A program made the translations under genes and the position numbers. Below, piece after piece: positions 31,891-44,559 of a stretch of DNA of 64,000 nucleotides (within the stretch, counting starts at the first letter, position 1; each line of letters starts with the position of its first letter). Under the pieces are notes generated by a model. It was not told the origin of the DNA, did not search any database, and saw only the letters and a program-made list of their open reading frames with translations. Origin of the DNA: Aedes albopictus (lineage: Eukaryota > Arthropoda > Insecta > Diptera > Culicidae); assembly GCF_035046485.1 (NCBI RefSeq), contig NC_085138.1, forward strand, positions 17,425,329 through 17,489,328. The letters are read 5' to 3'.

Positions 31891-33061
31891 GACTTTCCAA
31901 AAGCTCTTGTGCTAATGGTTCTAAATAGTCTTTTAATACCGAATATAATAAAAAAGAAAGTTGTACTTTTCTATATATTGTTGAAAGAAACAAAATAAAG
32001 CTCGGTGGGATAAAAAAAAATGAAAAATGCTTTTATCAAATTTCTTTTCAAAGTTTCACTACCCGAATGTAAGCCACAGATTAGATTTCAGGAAAAAGTT
32101 GAAAACGCAATAACAGATTGCTAAAAAAAAGTTTTATAATGAAAATAATTAATTTTGAGCGTTGCCCACTTCTGACATACTGCTTTCCATCACATCAATA
32201 CCGAACCTTACTTGTGCGAACGCAGTTTTTTGTGTAGGCCACTGGTACTTCATCTCATCGCAATTTTAATTTCCTCGGTCAACATGACCCAAAACGAGTG
32301 GTTGAAAAAAATAATAAAATTCAGCTTTTAGGGAGAAACAATAACAACAAATTTACGCCACGGCTTCTAACAAAAAACCAAACCAGTTCGCAAAAAACAA
32401 TCCCGATGCCCTGCTCTAAACCAACTTGGTTGAAATATTTTAAACAAAGCTGCTGAAAAAACAGAACCCGGTGAGCCGAAAATATCCGCTGAACTCACAC
32501 GGGACCGAGGATTTGGGTGGGCTTTTTTTTTGTCTCATGGCTCCACTCCACACCGTGTGTAGTATGTACAAACTGTTTCAAACGATTTTGTTCTACTGCT
32601 TCCACACCAAGCTCTCGCGCGCCTCGGAGGGAAACTCTCCGTTGTTCCGTTGTCCCCGGTCCCTACTGCATCTTCTCCTGCAATGAGGAGAGGTCATATT
32701 TTATCCAAACCACCTCCCGCAGCAGAATCGACCCTTTCGTCGTATCATCCGTCTCGGAGAGAGGTGGAGCTCCGCTTGGGTGGATTGTTAGATGCACCCG
32801 TAGAATACGTTGAGCTTGAACTTGATTGATTGACCGTAGTTGCTACTCCGGTTCAACCAGATTAACTCCACTCACACAACGAATCAATGAGATAACTGTT
32901 TGAAAATTAGAGGCATCTCCCTTGTGTGAATGTTTGCTTAGATGAAAATGGTGTCTGCTACGTCAAATTGTTAGTCGAAAAGGGGAACGGGGAGAAAGGA
33001 ATGATACAATTGGATGGCTGTTTAGCAGAGGTTCACGTTGGTAGGTGGTTGCCGTATAGAT
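31891..33061. other. Unassigned sequence
   Basis: Nothing recognised. Short overlapping frames at 32471-32813 have no motif. Confidence 0.4.
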
Positions 33062-33072
33062 TATGAGTTAAG

Positions 33073-33319
33073 CGGAGCGGATCTGGTGTGATGGTTATAA
33101 CACTTGACTATCACGCCGAGGACCTGGGATCGAATCCCACTTCCGACAAACTCACTAAGCGTGGGTTCTTTTTTTCTTTTGTTGGGTTCGAGGGACTTTA
33201 ACCCGAAGGTCATTCGTCCCTTAAGCGTGGGTTCATCCTTCGGAAGGGAAGCAAAGCGTGGGCCCCGAGATGAACTAGCCCCGGGCTAAAAATCTCGTTA
33301 ATAAAGATTAAAAAAAATA
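33073..33319 (+). mobile_element. tRNA-derived SINE with 11-bp TSD (not Feilai type)
   Basis: A 247-bp element flanked by TATGAGTTAAG (33062-33072, 33320-33330). The head has A-box-like TGGTGTGATGGTTATAACA and B-box GGGATCGAATCCC, the body a repeated AAGCGTGGGTTC, and the tail CTCGTTAATAAAGATT with an A-run. Full-length, tRNA-headed, A-tailed, clearly different from the Feilai-type copies; Gecko is another described Aedes tRNA SINE but I cannot confirm identity. Confidence 0.8.
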
Positions 33320-33330
33320 TATGAGTTAAG

Positions 33331-34082
33331 ATTACCAGAAAGATTATGTGGCACAGTTCACAGGAGGCTGATTAAAAGGCTTATTATAAAAGACAGACTC
33401 ACTATGCTATGTATTCAGAGAGAAGGGAAATTCATTTTTCAATTATATTCTGGTTATAGTAATAGCTAAGATTTTTTTTTTGAAAGGAATAATAAGTGGA
33501 GAAAGTGATGTTTGTGAACGAATTTTTGATCAAATCTCCTCCACGAAGATTATTTTTATAATTGTGAAAAAAGCTATTATTATTACTGTATCATACAGTC
33601 AAGACTTCAGTCAATAATCGCAAAATATCTTTCACTTTTTGGTACGTGCCCTGTCACAACCCGATACGCGGGAACAAGCCAATGTCACCATCCCCTGCTG
33701 TGAGTGAAAAAGGGTGGAAAAAATTGGAACCGTGTTGCAAAGAATGAAAGCAAAACAAATTCAAATATCTTAATCAAATAATTCAACAAACGAGCAATAG
33801 GTACCGGTATAGGTACCGAACTGACGGCAGTCAGTGGTGAGACTGGAGCGAACGAATGCCCACTCACTGTGTGTATGCGAGAGTGAACGGGACCGTGCGT
33901 TTCGGCGTAATGTAGCTCGCTGCCTGGGATGTGACCCTTCAGAGTTAGTGGGGATTTACAGGGGCGTTATCAGGATGTTTATCTAAGGTCTCTCAAAACC
34001 TCAAAGGCGATTTCCCGATACAGGAAAAACTTGTAAATAGAAGGTACGAATTAACAAATTGAGATTAAATTTGTGAAAACAG
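33331..34082. other. Unassigned AT-rich sequence
   Basis: No gene, repeat end or RNA structure recognised. Confidence 0.4.
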
Positions 34083-34155
34083 CGTTCTGGTGGGATTCGA
34101 ACCCATTACTCCGTATTCGCTAGACCGGCGCTTTAACCAATTAAACCACAGAACA
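34083..34155 (-). tRNA. tRNA-like gene or pseudogene (AGC at anticodon position)
   Basis: Minus strand, 73 nt. Acceptor arms TGTTCTG and CAGAACG pair at all seven positions (one G-U). The D-arm GTTT/AAGC pairs and holds GG; the T-arm loop TTCGAAT is canonical; a TTTT terminator lies 3 nt beyond. The anticodon loop CTAGCGA puts AGC at 34-36, but the anticodon stem has two mismatches. It is most likely a decayed tRNA or a tRNA-derived promoter. Confidence 0.55.
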
Positions 34156-34160
34156 GGTAA

Positions 34161-34292
34161 GGGGCTGTCCATAAACCACGTGGTCATTTTTTTGGGACTT
34201 TGCAAAACACACCCCCCCCCCGTGGTCATTAGTCCATACAAAAAATTTTATTTGTCCCCCCTCCCCATGACCACGTGGTTTATGGACAGCCC
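34161..34292. mobile_element. Foldback MITE, GGGGCTGTCC family (copy 2)
   Basis: A 132-bp palindrome with the same ends as 4000-4159, flanked by TAA on both sides. TAA fits the TWA-type 3-bp target of PIF/Harbinger elements. It lies 5 bp from the tRNA-like unit. Confidence 0.75.
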
Positions 34293-35232
34293 TAATGCGG
34301 AATAGAAAGCCAAATTGACTCCGAAGCCGAATTCAAAGGAACCGTACTTAACCCGATTTTCTTTTATTTACAGATATTCCCCTAACAAGCCCAGGTTAAT
34401 CATCATCCGAAGCCACACCATGCACACTCCCTTTTCACAAACCTATCTCTCTTTCGGTTTAGATGCCAATCCACAACTGCACAACCACTGACGACAAATG
34501 TTTGTCAATTAGCAACATTTCGTGCCATCTAATTACAAGTTTTTCCAGTATGTTTCAGACATACCAGCAAATCTGGTAAAATGCCAGTAAAGGGAAATAT
34601 GTATTACTGTACGATTTCAAGATCATAGGTTATCTCCGATGCCTAACAGGGTCTTCAACAAACGCCCACATTTATTGATGATCATTGATGATTTCCAAGA
34701 ATTTTATTAAAGAATATCACAGGTTAACAATTTCCATGGTTTAGTCCTACTCACGTCGATGTCGACGTGGATGGTGCTCTGCATGCGAGTTCAAATAACT
34801 CCCATCCAGTATGGGGATTTCCTGTGTAGCATACCAGTGAAGGAGGGAAAAACGAAATTGGAAGAAATGTCAACAATACTGCAGCGGCAATCCAGAAACG
34901 CTTCGGGATATGGAAATGAAGATTTTTTTTCAGTATTATATCAAAATGTGGTAGAAACAATTATTTGGAAATTGTTAATATGAAAGGGCAGGTTCAGAAA
35001 CATTTTCCTATAATGTAGTTTCGAGGATGGTTTAAACTACTCGAACAATCTTGTATGGACTATTTGAATCCTCTAAGCACCACGATGTCGAACCTTGCTT
35101 AAACTTTGCACATAAGCTCCAGCAAGGCTCATTGTTTTAGCCTCTTAAGAAGCTTCAAAACTACTTAAGATGTTACTTGGAACTTCTTAAGTTTTTAGAA
35201 GTTCATTACAGTTCTTTATAATAAGACTAGCT
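34293..35232. other. Unassigned sequence with a decayed foldback relative
   Basis: No gene recognised. The piece 35085-35215 (CAAGGCTCATTGTTTTAGCC, GGAACTTCTTAAG) resembles the foldback at 18482-18650. Confidence 0.4.
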
Positions 35233-36624
<1,392 letters not shown>

Positions 36625-36895
36625 AATATTGGAAAAATCATTTAAATAATTTCATTTGACAGATCACACACTTGATAGATAAGGCAAAACATTCGTTGAA
36701 GGAACAGAATAAGGAATGAAAGTGTAAAAACTGCCCTGTCGAAGGAGACGTGAACTGACTTCTGATTGCCTGTTTATCACTAACATAATGTGTCGTTCAT
36801 TCATCACTCAAGCTCAGGTACTACCGTTGTTTTCAAAAACGTTAAGAGATCACTTCGAAGCTTCGTCCTCCAGGTTTTCCAGCGCAGATATGACC
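36625..36895. other. Unassigned sequence
   Basis: Unique-looking sequence between the CAGA array and a TA-flanked MITE; nothing recognised. Confidence 0.4.
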
Positions 36896-36897
36896 TA

Positions 36898-37292
36898 CAC
36901 TCAGCGAAAAAAACTAGCGAAATTCATCGAAATACCTTATGAAAATTTGCTATAACTAATTCTTATGGATGACAAAAGAATACCTTATGAAAATTGATCG
37001 TGCTTGCTATGACAAATTTCATAAGATAGACTTATGAAAAGAACAAAAAAATCTTAAAATGGTGCAGACTGGATTCGATCCATGAACGTCGGGGTCACCG
37101 AGCCCGTGTTTTATCCACACGGCTACCGACGCTTGAGAATACCATGTTGCTAAACATGAATAAAAGCCAACCCATGAGACGATTTTACGTCATAGAGTGA
37201 CCTTATGAAATTCATCCGAATCATTATGAATTATTTAAAGGCCGTTTCATAAGTTGGGGCTTATAGAAATCTTAAGGTTATTTGTCTGAGTG
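36898..37292. mobile_element. TA-flanked MITE carrying a tRNA-like unit
   Basis: A 395-bp element starting CACTCAG and ending CTGAGTG between TA dinucleotides (36896-36897, 37293-37294). The interior repeats CTTATGAAATTCATC-like words in both orientations. A tRNA-like unit (37061-37134) lies in the middle without its own target duplication, so it seems part of the element. No transposase. Confidence 0.65.
37061..37134 (-). ncRNA. tRNA-like Pol III unit inside MITE
   Basis: Minus strand has A-box-like TAGCCGTGTGGATAA, loop TCGGTGA at the anticodon position, B-box GGATCGAATCC, and TTTT right after the 3' end. The acceptor stem does not pair. Looks like a captured tRNA promoter rather than a tRNA. 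Confidence 0.5.
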
Positions 37293-37562
37293 TACAACTA
37301 CACGCAACCTGAGATTGGCAGATTCTAATACATTTGGGTATGAAACATATACAAATATTGTATTAGGGCCTTGCATATACAAAAATTGGTAGGTGGCAGT
37401 ATACCAAAAATTGTATTGGCTTCCTAGAATCTGGAAAAGAAAAATTTCGCATGTGTGCGTGTGCTCTGTCGCACTGGTTTCTCATTATTTGTTCTATTTT
37501 TAGACTGATCATGGCAGCAGCGGCGGCATCAAATACCAATACATATACAAAAAGAAATACGG
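37293..37562. other. Unassigned sequence, probably part of another repeat
   Basis: Internal words such as ATACAAATATTGTATTAG and ATACCAAAAATTGTATTGG are semi-palindromic, suggesting a small non-autonomous element, but no ends can be fixed. Confidence 0.35.
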
Positions 37563-37640
37563 GCGGTGGCGGGAATCGAACCGAGACACAATCATGGTGA
37601 TACACAGTATCCTGCGCTCTAACCAGCACGACTATAACTG
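37563..37640 (-). ncRNA. tRNA-like Pol III unit
   Basis: Minus strand has A-box-like TCGTGCTGGTTAGAGC and B-box GGTTCGATTCCCGCC at tRNA spacing and a TTTTT terminator about 12 nt downstream. Acceptor pairing is weak. Confidence 0.5.
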
Positions 37641-37718
37641 CACATGATTAGACAAGAGGCTGAAAGCCATCATGATCAACACAAACGTGGCTTGGTGATG
37701 GAAGTGATACAGCCGCCA

Positions 37719-39148
37719 CACTGCATAATGGGTCCAGAGCCGTATTTGCGAAGACAAAACTGTTTATGCTTCAGCCTTAAGTTTTTAGACACATATTGTG
37801 TTTTAGAAAGTTTATTTTCAATTGTTGACCCTATTCCCTATTATTGTTGTGTTAGGGTGGTTCGTCTGGTTAAACTGATTCAAAAATCTGCTTTCTAATA
37901 ATTTTATTTGCGATGCCATGATGGATGGTGATGGATCGTTTAATTAGAAATTCCACCAATAAACGGCAAATTCTAAATTTCATATATCTCAGGACTCTCA
38001 CCACTTAGAAAGTTGGTGTCTTCGACAACGTTGTTAAGTGAGTCAAGGGCTTACAGTTAATGGTCCACAAGGCGGCGCTAGTTACACATTTGCAAAATCA
38101 TTCAAATGATTGATATTTTTTCGTGAAGTAATCAACAAGCTGTAAGTTTGTTTTCTTTGAACGTGTCTAAGTCAAGTCAAAGGTTTTTCTAAGAGCTATG
38201 TATTAGTCATAATTGTGCAATGTCGCATTTCATTCGGTTCACTTGATCCAGAGATATAGCAATTAAACGAAGAACTAGTTTTTGACTTCCGTTTATCAAA
38301 TTACTGTACCTTAGGACTAAGCGAACCGAATTAAATTAAATTTTGAAAGTTTGTGACTAATCTATTGGTCTTCATGTATCGTTGGACTCGACTAAAATAT
38401 GACCAAAGGCAAAAAAGTTGCAATTTATTGAAAACTTTTCGAAAAGATCTAATGATTCGAATGTTTTATCCAGGCTTGATAATCCTCCTCGAAATCAAAA
38501 GAGTTTTGCAACATGCTCTAGAGCGGTGTTTTGCTTTTGCCTCGTCGCGAGGGAGCGAACGCATCCCAAACAGAGAGGCAATAAAAACTGAGCGAGGAAG
38601 AGGGGAACGAAAAAAGAGCCGATGATTATTTCGGGTTTTTGAGTGCGATTTTCGCCTCGGGAGTCTTTCTTTGTATGGGAGTGGAACTCGCGAGAGCTTT
38701 TTGAGTGTGAGTGGACGTGAGAAACACAACAAGAAATTATGAGTGTTGGACGAACTCCTCGCTGCGCGGCAAGCTCGCGCTCGGTGCTGTTGAGGATTTG
38801 CGTTGTGATTTCTGAGTTTTATTTTCACTCCTCAGAAAATCGCCAAAATCGCTTCCTCATTTTCTCGCGAGGGAGTTTCTGTCAAGCCTGGTTTTATCCA
38901 AGGGCTGAAAGTCTCTTGAATAAAGACAAATCAATCAAATCAATCAAATGTTTTATTTTTGTAAATTTGCTATAACTTTGTAAAACATTCTGATATTGTA
39001 TAGAGAATAATTAATCAGCAGATTTTTGGATAAGCCACACTTGATTGACCGTAATCATTTCACAATAATGAAAAAAAAAAAGAAATGACAGAACTTGGCA
39101 GAAACATTTTTGTCTTCGTAAATACGACTCTAGACCCATTGTGCACTG
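37719..39148. mobile_element. Element with long (~150-180 bp) diverged inverted repeats
   Basis: Left arm (37719-37895) begins CACTGCATAATGGGTC and contains CGTATTTGCGAAGAC; the right arm (39017-39148) is the inverse, CAGTGCACAATGGGTC and CGTATTTACGAAGAC. Inner arm ends share AAAATCTGC. No target duplication or transposase seen. The interior holds a separate hAT MITE at 38471-38890. Protein-like frames in the arms arise because both strands of the same repeat are open. Confidence 0.6.
38471..38890. mobile_element. hAT-like MITE, perfect 8-bp TSD
   Basis: A 420-bp insertion starting CAGGCTTGATAATCC and ending TGTCAAGCCTG, flanked by GTTTTATC at 38463-38470 and 38891-38898. Subterminal repeats such as TCGCGAGGGAG are inverted near both ends. 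CA/TG ends with an 8-bp duplication mark a hAT element. A diverged right end occurs at 59120-59262. Confidence 0.82.
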
Positions 39149-41132
39149 AAAAGCCCGCATCCAGCAGGTTGCTGTTTGCAAGTGGAAAATTCCATGTAGA
39201 CAATAGGACGCGAAGCTCAGCAGCGAAGCGAAAGTTATTTTTAGACGCAAACCGGTTCAACTTCTCGGGTTTCAATGGAGGTGTTTGTGTGTAGTGGTAT
39301 GGAAGCTATGGAACCGTGTAGCGCATCTTAATACAACAAATGGATTATGATTTATCACATTTTCTGTACGTTTTTAATACATAATTTGGTAGAAAAGGCA
39401 TATCTCAATTTTTGGTAGCTTTTCTTGTTTTGCGTGTAGAAACTTTCTTCCACTTCTTCTTAGGACGTTTCTTGATTTATTTGTGAAAAATAGGTTTTAT
39501 TCTATTATACTAATAATTATCATTCAAAAAACACTCCGATTCAGCTTCATCATTACAACGCGATTTTCATTGAAAAGAGCATTTAATGACTCCAACTCAA
39601 TGGTCACAGTTTTCCTTCCTTGTTCCCCCGGTAATGAATATTTAATTTCACGCCACTGCACTGGAAAGAATCCCACCAAAAGCGCCTCGTAGGTACACAC
39701 GCTGACTGCCATGCCGGTTCACCCTCTACGACTTGCTTACAGCAGGGCTACACGGAATGCCCACTATGACCATCGGGCGCACCCATCCCAGAAGAGAAAG
39801 TTCCAGCGAGCTTTCAGGAAATCATAACCTCGCACACACGCACAGCACGCCCACCAGCGCATAGAAAACTGCTTTCCGGACAACCCCCGCCCCGAAAAGG
39901 ATGACAAAAGAGTTATAACTTTTGCCTTTCCTGGATGCGCCGCACAGTTCTGGTTCTTCCTGTTCCTCCATAGCGAAGGCGAATACCGGCACCGCACCGG
40001 TTTCGGCGAAGAGAGGAACAGGACAAAGTTTTCGCGCCAAGTGGATCTCTCGCTGTTCGGCTGCTAAGGTTCACGACACACATTCGCGGGAATGGCTAAT
40101 GAATGGTCCAAAGTTTGCTCCGGGCCAACCCAGTCAACGCAGCCAACCAGCCAGCCAGCGGTAGGTCGAACTTTTCGGCGATGGTCTTTATGCACCGAAC
40201 CCGTCCGTTGCGTCGCGTCGTGGCCTTGCTGAAGGTGCAGCAGTCGAAGGCATGCAGCGTGAATTTAATCAAAATTGTTCGGAAGGAAAAAGTCTCTTGT
40301 TGATCGGGGTGAACTGTGGGTCAGAAATGGGAATGTTTTGACGGAATTCACAGTTCACTATGAGACATTTGATTTCCATGTAATTTGCTGTGACAATTTC
40401 ATTTCTGTCCCACAGTTAGACGCAGCACGAGAAATGGTAGGAGGATTACATCCGCAATGTTGTCGTTCGCGAGTAACTTCCTTCTCCATGATGTGATGGC
40501 AATTGACCGCTTACAGTAGTGGACGGGCGGCCCCAAGTTTGTCGTGTTCGGCATTAAGCGCCATTAAAATTAATTGTGAGACACTTGCCCCGGGCACATC
40601 GGGGAGGAAATTGACACTTTTGAAAATCCCGAAAATGGTGCCACTTACTTTCTAGTGGTAACTTAGCGTGAAATGAGCACTAATTCACCTCCTAAAGCCA
40701 TTCGACTGTGGTAATGAGGGTGGGGTTCTGTAAATTGTGGTGCAAAACATCCAATTGTCGTGGCAGTTCCTTAGTGGCTTACAATGTTACGGATATGGCC
40801 AGGGGCGAAACCGAGCAAAGATAGTCGTCATGCCTGCCAATTAATTTAATTGCTGTGACTTTCCATATCTCTGTGATTTCTTTTTTCCCGACGGCTGTTG
40901 TTGTAAGTGCTGGAAACGTAAATATTTCCTTGTAATTTAAAATAAACCTTCTTGGTAGTAATTAACGATACATAAAATAGAAGTTTCCTTGGCTCGGCGT
41001 TAGCGTCAAGCTTTACAGCACAACAATTCGGGCTAATTCCGCTACTGTTGATCATTACTTACTACTTTCAGTCCTAGTCACCAACGGTGGTGCAAAAGGC
41101 CGAATTTAAAGATCTCTATCCTGGGCGATTCC
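39149..41132. other. Largest stretch without recognised repeats or genes
   Basis: No transposon end, RNA gene or protein domain recognised in about 2 kb. GC content rises around 39690-40270. Short open frames (for example 39922-40164) lack motifs. It may be host intergenic or intronic DNA. Confidence 0.4.
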
Positions 41133-42970
41133 CATTGGCGAAGCTAGGATTTTTTTCTGGAGGGGGCCCAGGGGGGCCTGACTTGTAATGACTTTTAAGC
41201 GGGAGGGGCGCCCGATATGTGAATATGCAAATCGGCATTGCAGTTTTGAGGAATCAAAATGACAGTTTTAGATTTGTTTATAGTTTCGTAAAGGAATTCC
41301 TCATGGGGTTTCTTCAGAAATTTCTCCAAGAATTCCTGCAGGGAATCACCCGCGAATTCCTTATATAATTCTTTCAGGAACAACTTCCGGAATTATTTTA
41401 AAAACGCCTGCAAGAACTCTTCTTGGGATTTCTTCATAAACTCCTCCAGGAATTAATCCAAGATTTCAGGATTTCCTCAGGAATTTCAGCAATTTCTTCA
41501 GTACTGAGATTTCCTCAGAAACTCCTTCTGGAATTCCCTCAGAAATTGAACTTTGTATTTCTTCTAGAAATTTTCCTGGGATTCCTACGGGAATTTCTCA
41601 AGGGACTCCTCTGGGAACTGCTCAAGAGATTTCTCCAAATATTCCTGTAGGAATTCTTCCAGGATTCCTCTGAGAATTCCTGCATGGATTCCTCTAAAAA
41701 ATTCTACAGGGATTCGTCCAGGAATTCCTCTAGAGATTCCTGTAGGGATTCCTCATGCAATTGTTCCAGTGAGTCTTTAGGGAAAATCTTCAGGAATTCC
41801 TCCAGGGTTTGTAATGGAATTTATGCAGGGAGTCCTCCAGGAACCCCTCTAGAAATTTCTTAAGGAATTCCTCCATAGATTCCTCCAGATCCTAGAGGCA
41901 TGTCTCCAGGCATTCCCCCAGGAGTTCCTCCAAGGATTTCTATAGGGATCCTCCAGAATTATCACAGGAATCCCTACAGAAATTCCTGCAGAAATAATTA
42001 TCGCAGTTTCTCCAGGAAATCCTCCAGGGATTCCTTAAGAAACTCCCCCAAAAATTTCTCACAGAGTTAGTCCAGGAATTCCTTTTTTCCTTTTTCCTCC
42101 TTTCATCCGAGCATTTCTCCATGAACTCCTCCAGGAATTCCACCAAGAATTTCTCCAGGAACTACCTCAGGTAAATTCAGAAATTTCTTCAGGAAATTTT
42201 CCAGGGATTCATCAGGAATTTTACCAGGAATTTCTCCTCCAGGGATTCCTCTAGAGATTCCGCCAGGATTTTTTTTCATGAATCCTCCAAAAAATACCCC
42301 AGGAATACACTAGGAATTCTTCAGGGATTCCTCTGAGGATTCCTCTAGTATTTCGTCCAGAAATTCCTTCAAGAACTCCTCCTGAAATTCCTCCAGAAAC
42401 TGCTCTAGCAATTCTTTCTGGAATTCCTCGGAAAATTCCTCCTGGAATTCCTCCAGATATTCATTTGGAAATTCCTCTAGGAATTTCTTCAGAAATTTCT
42501 CCAGGGATTCCTTCCAAAACTCCTTTAGAGATTCCTCCAGGAATTAATTCAAAGATTCCTCCAGGAATTCTCCGAGGGATAGTTCCACGAAATTCTACCA
42601 AGAATTCCTCTATGGATTTCTCCAGGAATTCCTCCTAAGATTCCGCCATGATTTAGTCCAGAAGTTCCTCCAGGAAGTCTTCCTGGGTTTCCGACTGAAA
42701 TCTGTCCAGAAGTTGCTCTAGGCATTCCTCCTCAGGTTTCTCCAAAAATTGCTTAAGGGATTCCTCCAAGGTTTTTTTTTTTCAAGAATTCCCACAGAGA
42801 TTCTGCAAGAATTTCTCTTGAAATTTCTCTGAAGATCCCTCCAGGAACTCATCAAGAGGTTTCTTCAGTATAACCCCAGGTATTCCTTAAAAAAATCCTC
42901 CAGACATTGATCCTGGAGTTTCTCCTGGAATCCTCCTGGGTCCCAGGCCCCCCCTCTAGCTACGCCAATA
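41133..42970. mobile_element. hAT-like element with a GGAATTCC minisatellite interior
   Basis: Starts CATTGGCGAAGCTAGGA and ends with the inverse of TATTGGCGTAGCTAGAGG; GGGGCCCAGG/CCCAGGCCCC segments follow the ends inward. Flanks GCGATTCC (41125-41132) and GTGATTCC (42971-42978) are an 8-bp duplication with one change, so hAT-like. About 1.7 kb of interior (41275-42930) is short degenerate repeats of the type GGAATTCCTCCAGG. There is no transposase. Confidence 0.7.
41275..42930. repeat. GGAATTCCTCCAGG-type minisatellite
   Basis: Dozens of imperfect ~12-30-bp units rich in GGAATTCC, TCCAGG and TTCCTC. Same kind of repeat as 15475-18420 and 57960-59100. Confidence 0.85.
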
Positions 42971-43061
42971 GTGATTCCTGCCAACTTGCTTTATTTTCTT
43001 GTTGAAGCTGCGCCGCAATGTACTGTTGTATTCTAATCTAACGCTTGCTTGCAGATTACGT

Positions 43062-44547
43062 CCCAAGTAACAATTTCTATGCTTTCTACTCTTAGACATT
43101 ATTTATGGAGGTTTTGTCATTGATTTGCAAAACCCTTTCAGGTTTAATGAAGCATTTAATATTGTAAAGCAGTTTTAATAACACTTGCAACTTTAAAACA
43201 CTTTATAGACACCTACAAGTCTATTAACTAAAACTAGTTTGCTTGGCCTTTTGCCGAGCAAAACTTTTATTCTAAGCGGGCTGTTAAGAACATATTAAGA
43301 CTTAACCCTAAAACTTGTTTTAAAGCCGCTTGTATGGTGTATTGCTTCGGCCTTAAAACGTAATAGACTGCATAAAGTCATAATAAAGCAATCTCAAACC
43401 TTGTAGGAATTTCTAGTGTAAGCATTAAAACAAGCTCAGGATTGTAGCTGCTATGCGATCTTCCCTAGGAAAAAAAATTAAGACGAACGCCGAACGAAAA
43501 CGTATGATTTCTCTCTTCACTATTTGAACTAAACACCTTATTTGTCATTATTGTGCTTTCTCACACCATATACCTACCTACCTAATACTCGAGGAGATAA
43601 AACAGCAGCTTAAAAAAAGCACGAAACACCCCAAAGAAACTTGCGAAAAAAAACTTTCTGTTTGTTTACATTATTGACGGCCGAAGAGTTCTTAAGAACA
43701 TTCAGTCTGTAGACGCCTTCCTTAGAACCAAATAGTGTTTAGGTAGCGCAAATAATATGTGCTAAGTAGAAGAGGGCGTATGCTGGGCTTTGTTTCGTAT
43801 TCCTCAAGAACAGCAACTCTAGAGTATGTTACTTGTACACAAACTGGTCTTAAACAATCTGAATCAAAACCAAGAGGGTTTAACTTGACAGCATCCATAT
43901 TTTTCGTCATGATGTTCTATTCCTGCTTGCAAATTGTATACGCCATGTTGATATTTGCATGCATAATGTTGAGGGTGGGATTGAAATTTTTATATTTGAT
44001 ATAACAAAAACCGCAAACTGACGAGGCGCTTCATACATTCAGTTTTAATTTATTGCATTATACGAGAAAACTTTTATGGCATGCGCTTTTCTGTTATGGA
44101 AACAGAGATGTATCCGTCGAAATTTGCGAATTAATATTATTGACATGGCTGGCTGACATAATTTTGTTCCTATTTCGTCATAATAATTTGCAATTTACTC
44201 CAATCCATTTGATTGTTTAAGTTTCGGATTCATTTTTAGGCTCTAATCGTTCATTCAAGATGGTTTACCAACTTTGATACGGCTTGTTGCTCTTTTTGCT
44301 ACCTACACAACATATCTTATCTATGCTGTATAGTAAACTTCAGGAATGTGTCATAAAGCCAAGTAGCATGTAAAACGTTTTAAGGAATGGTTTTAACGAC
44401 CTCCTGTAGGGTGGGCCCTTTCAAGCTTTAAAGGGTTTTATCATGGTTTTATCAGAGCTGTTAGGATTACTAAGCTTTAAAATTAGTTTTTTTGTTTTGA
44501 ATTTAACACCACCTTGTAGGCAATAAAAAAACTAAAAATGTTACTTG
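43062..44547. mobile_element. Putative CCCAAGTAACA-ended element
   Basis: Starts CCCAAGTAACAATTTC and ends AAAATGTTACTTGGG, like the element at 3137-4270. No TA duplication is visible (left flank ACGT, right flank GTTC), so these may be ends of two elements or of one with rearranged flanks. About 1.5 kb without transposase. Confidence 0.45.
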
Positions 44548-44559
44548 GGGTTCCCGCCC

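Noticed and set aside
34083..34155. Functional tRNA-Ala(AGC) gene
   Set aside because: Acceptor, D and most of the T arm pair, but the anticodon stem has two mismatches and the body does not resemble a standard tRNA-Ala; kept only as tRNA-like.
37644..39250. Similar short peptides at 37.7 and 39.1 kb taken as a gene family
   Set aside because: The similarity is due to inverted repeat arms of one mobile element.
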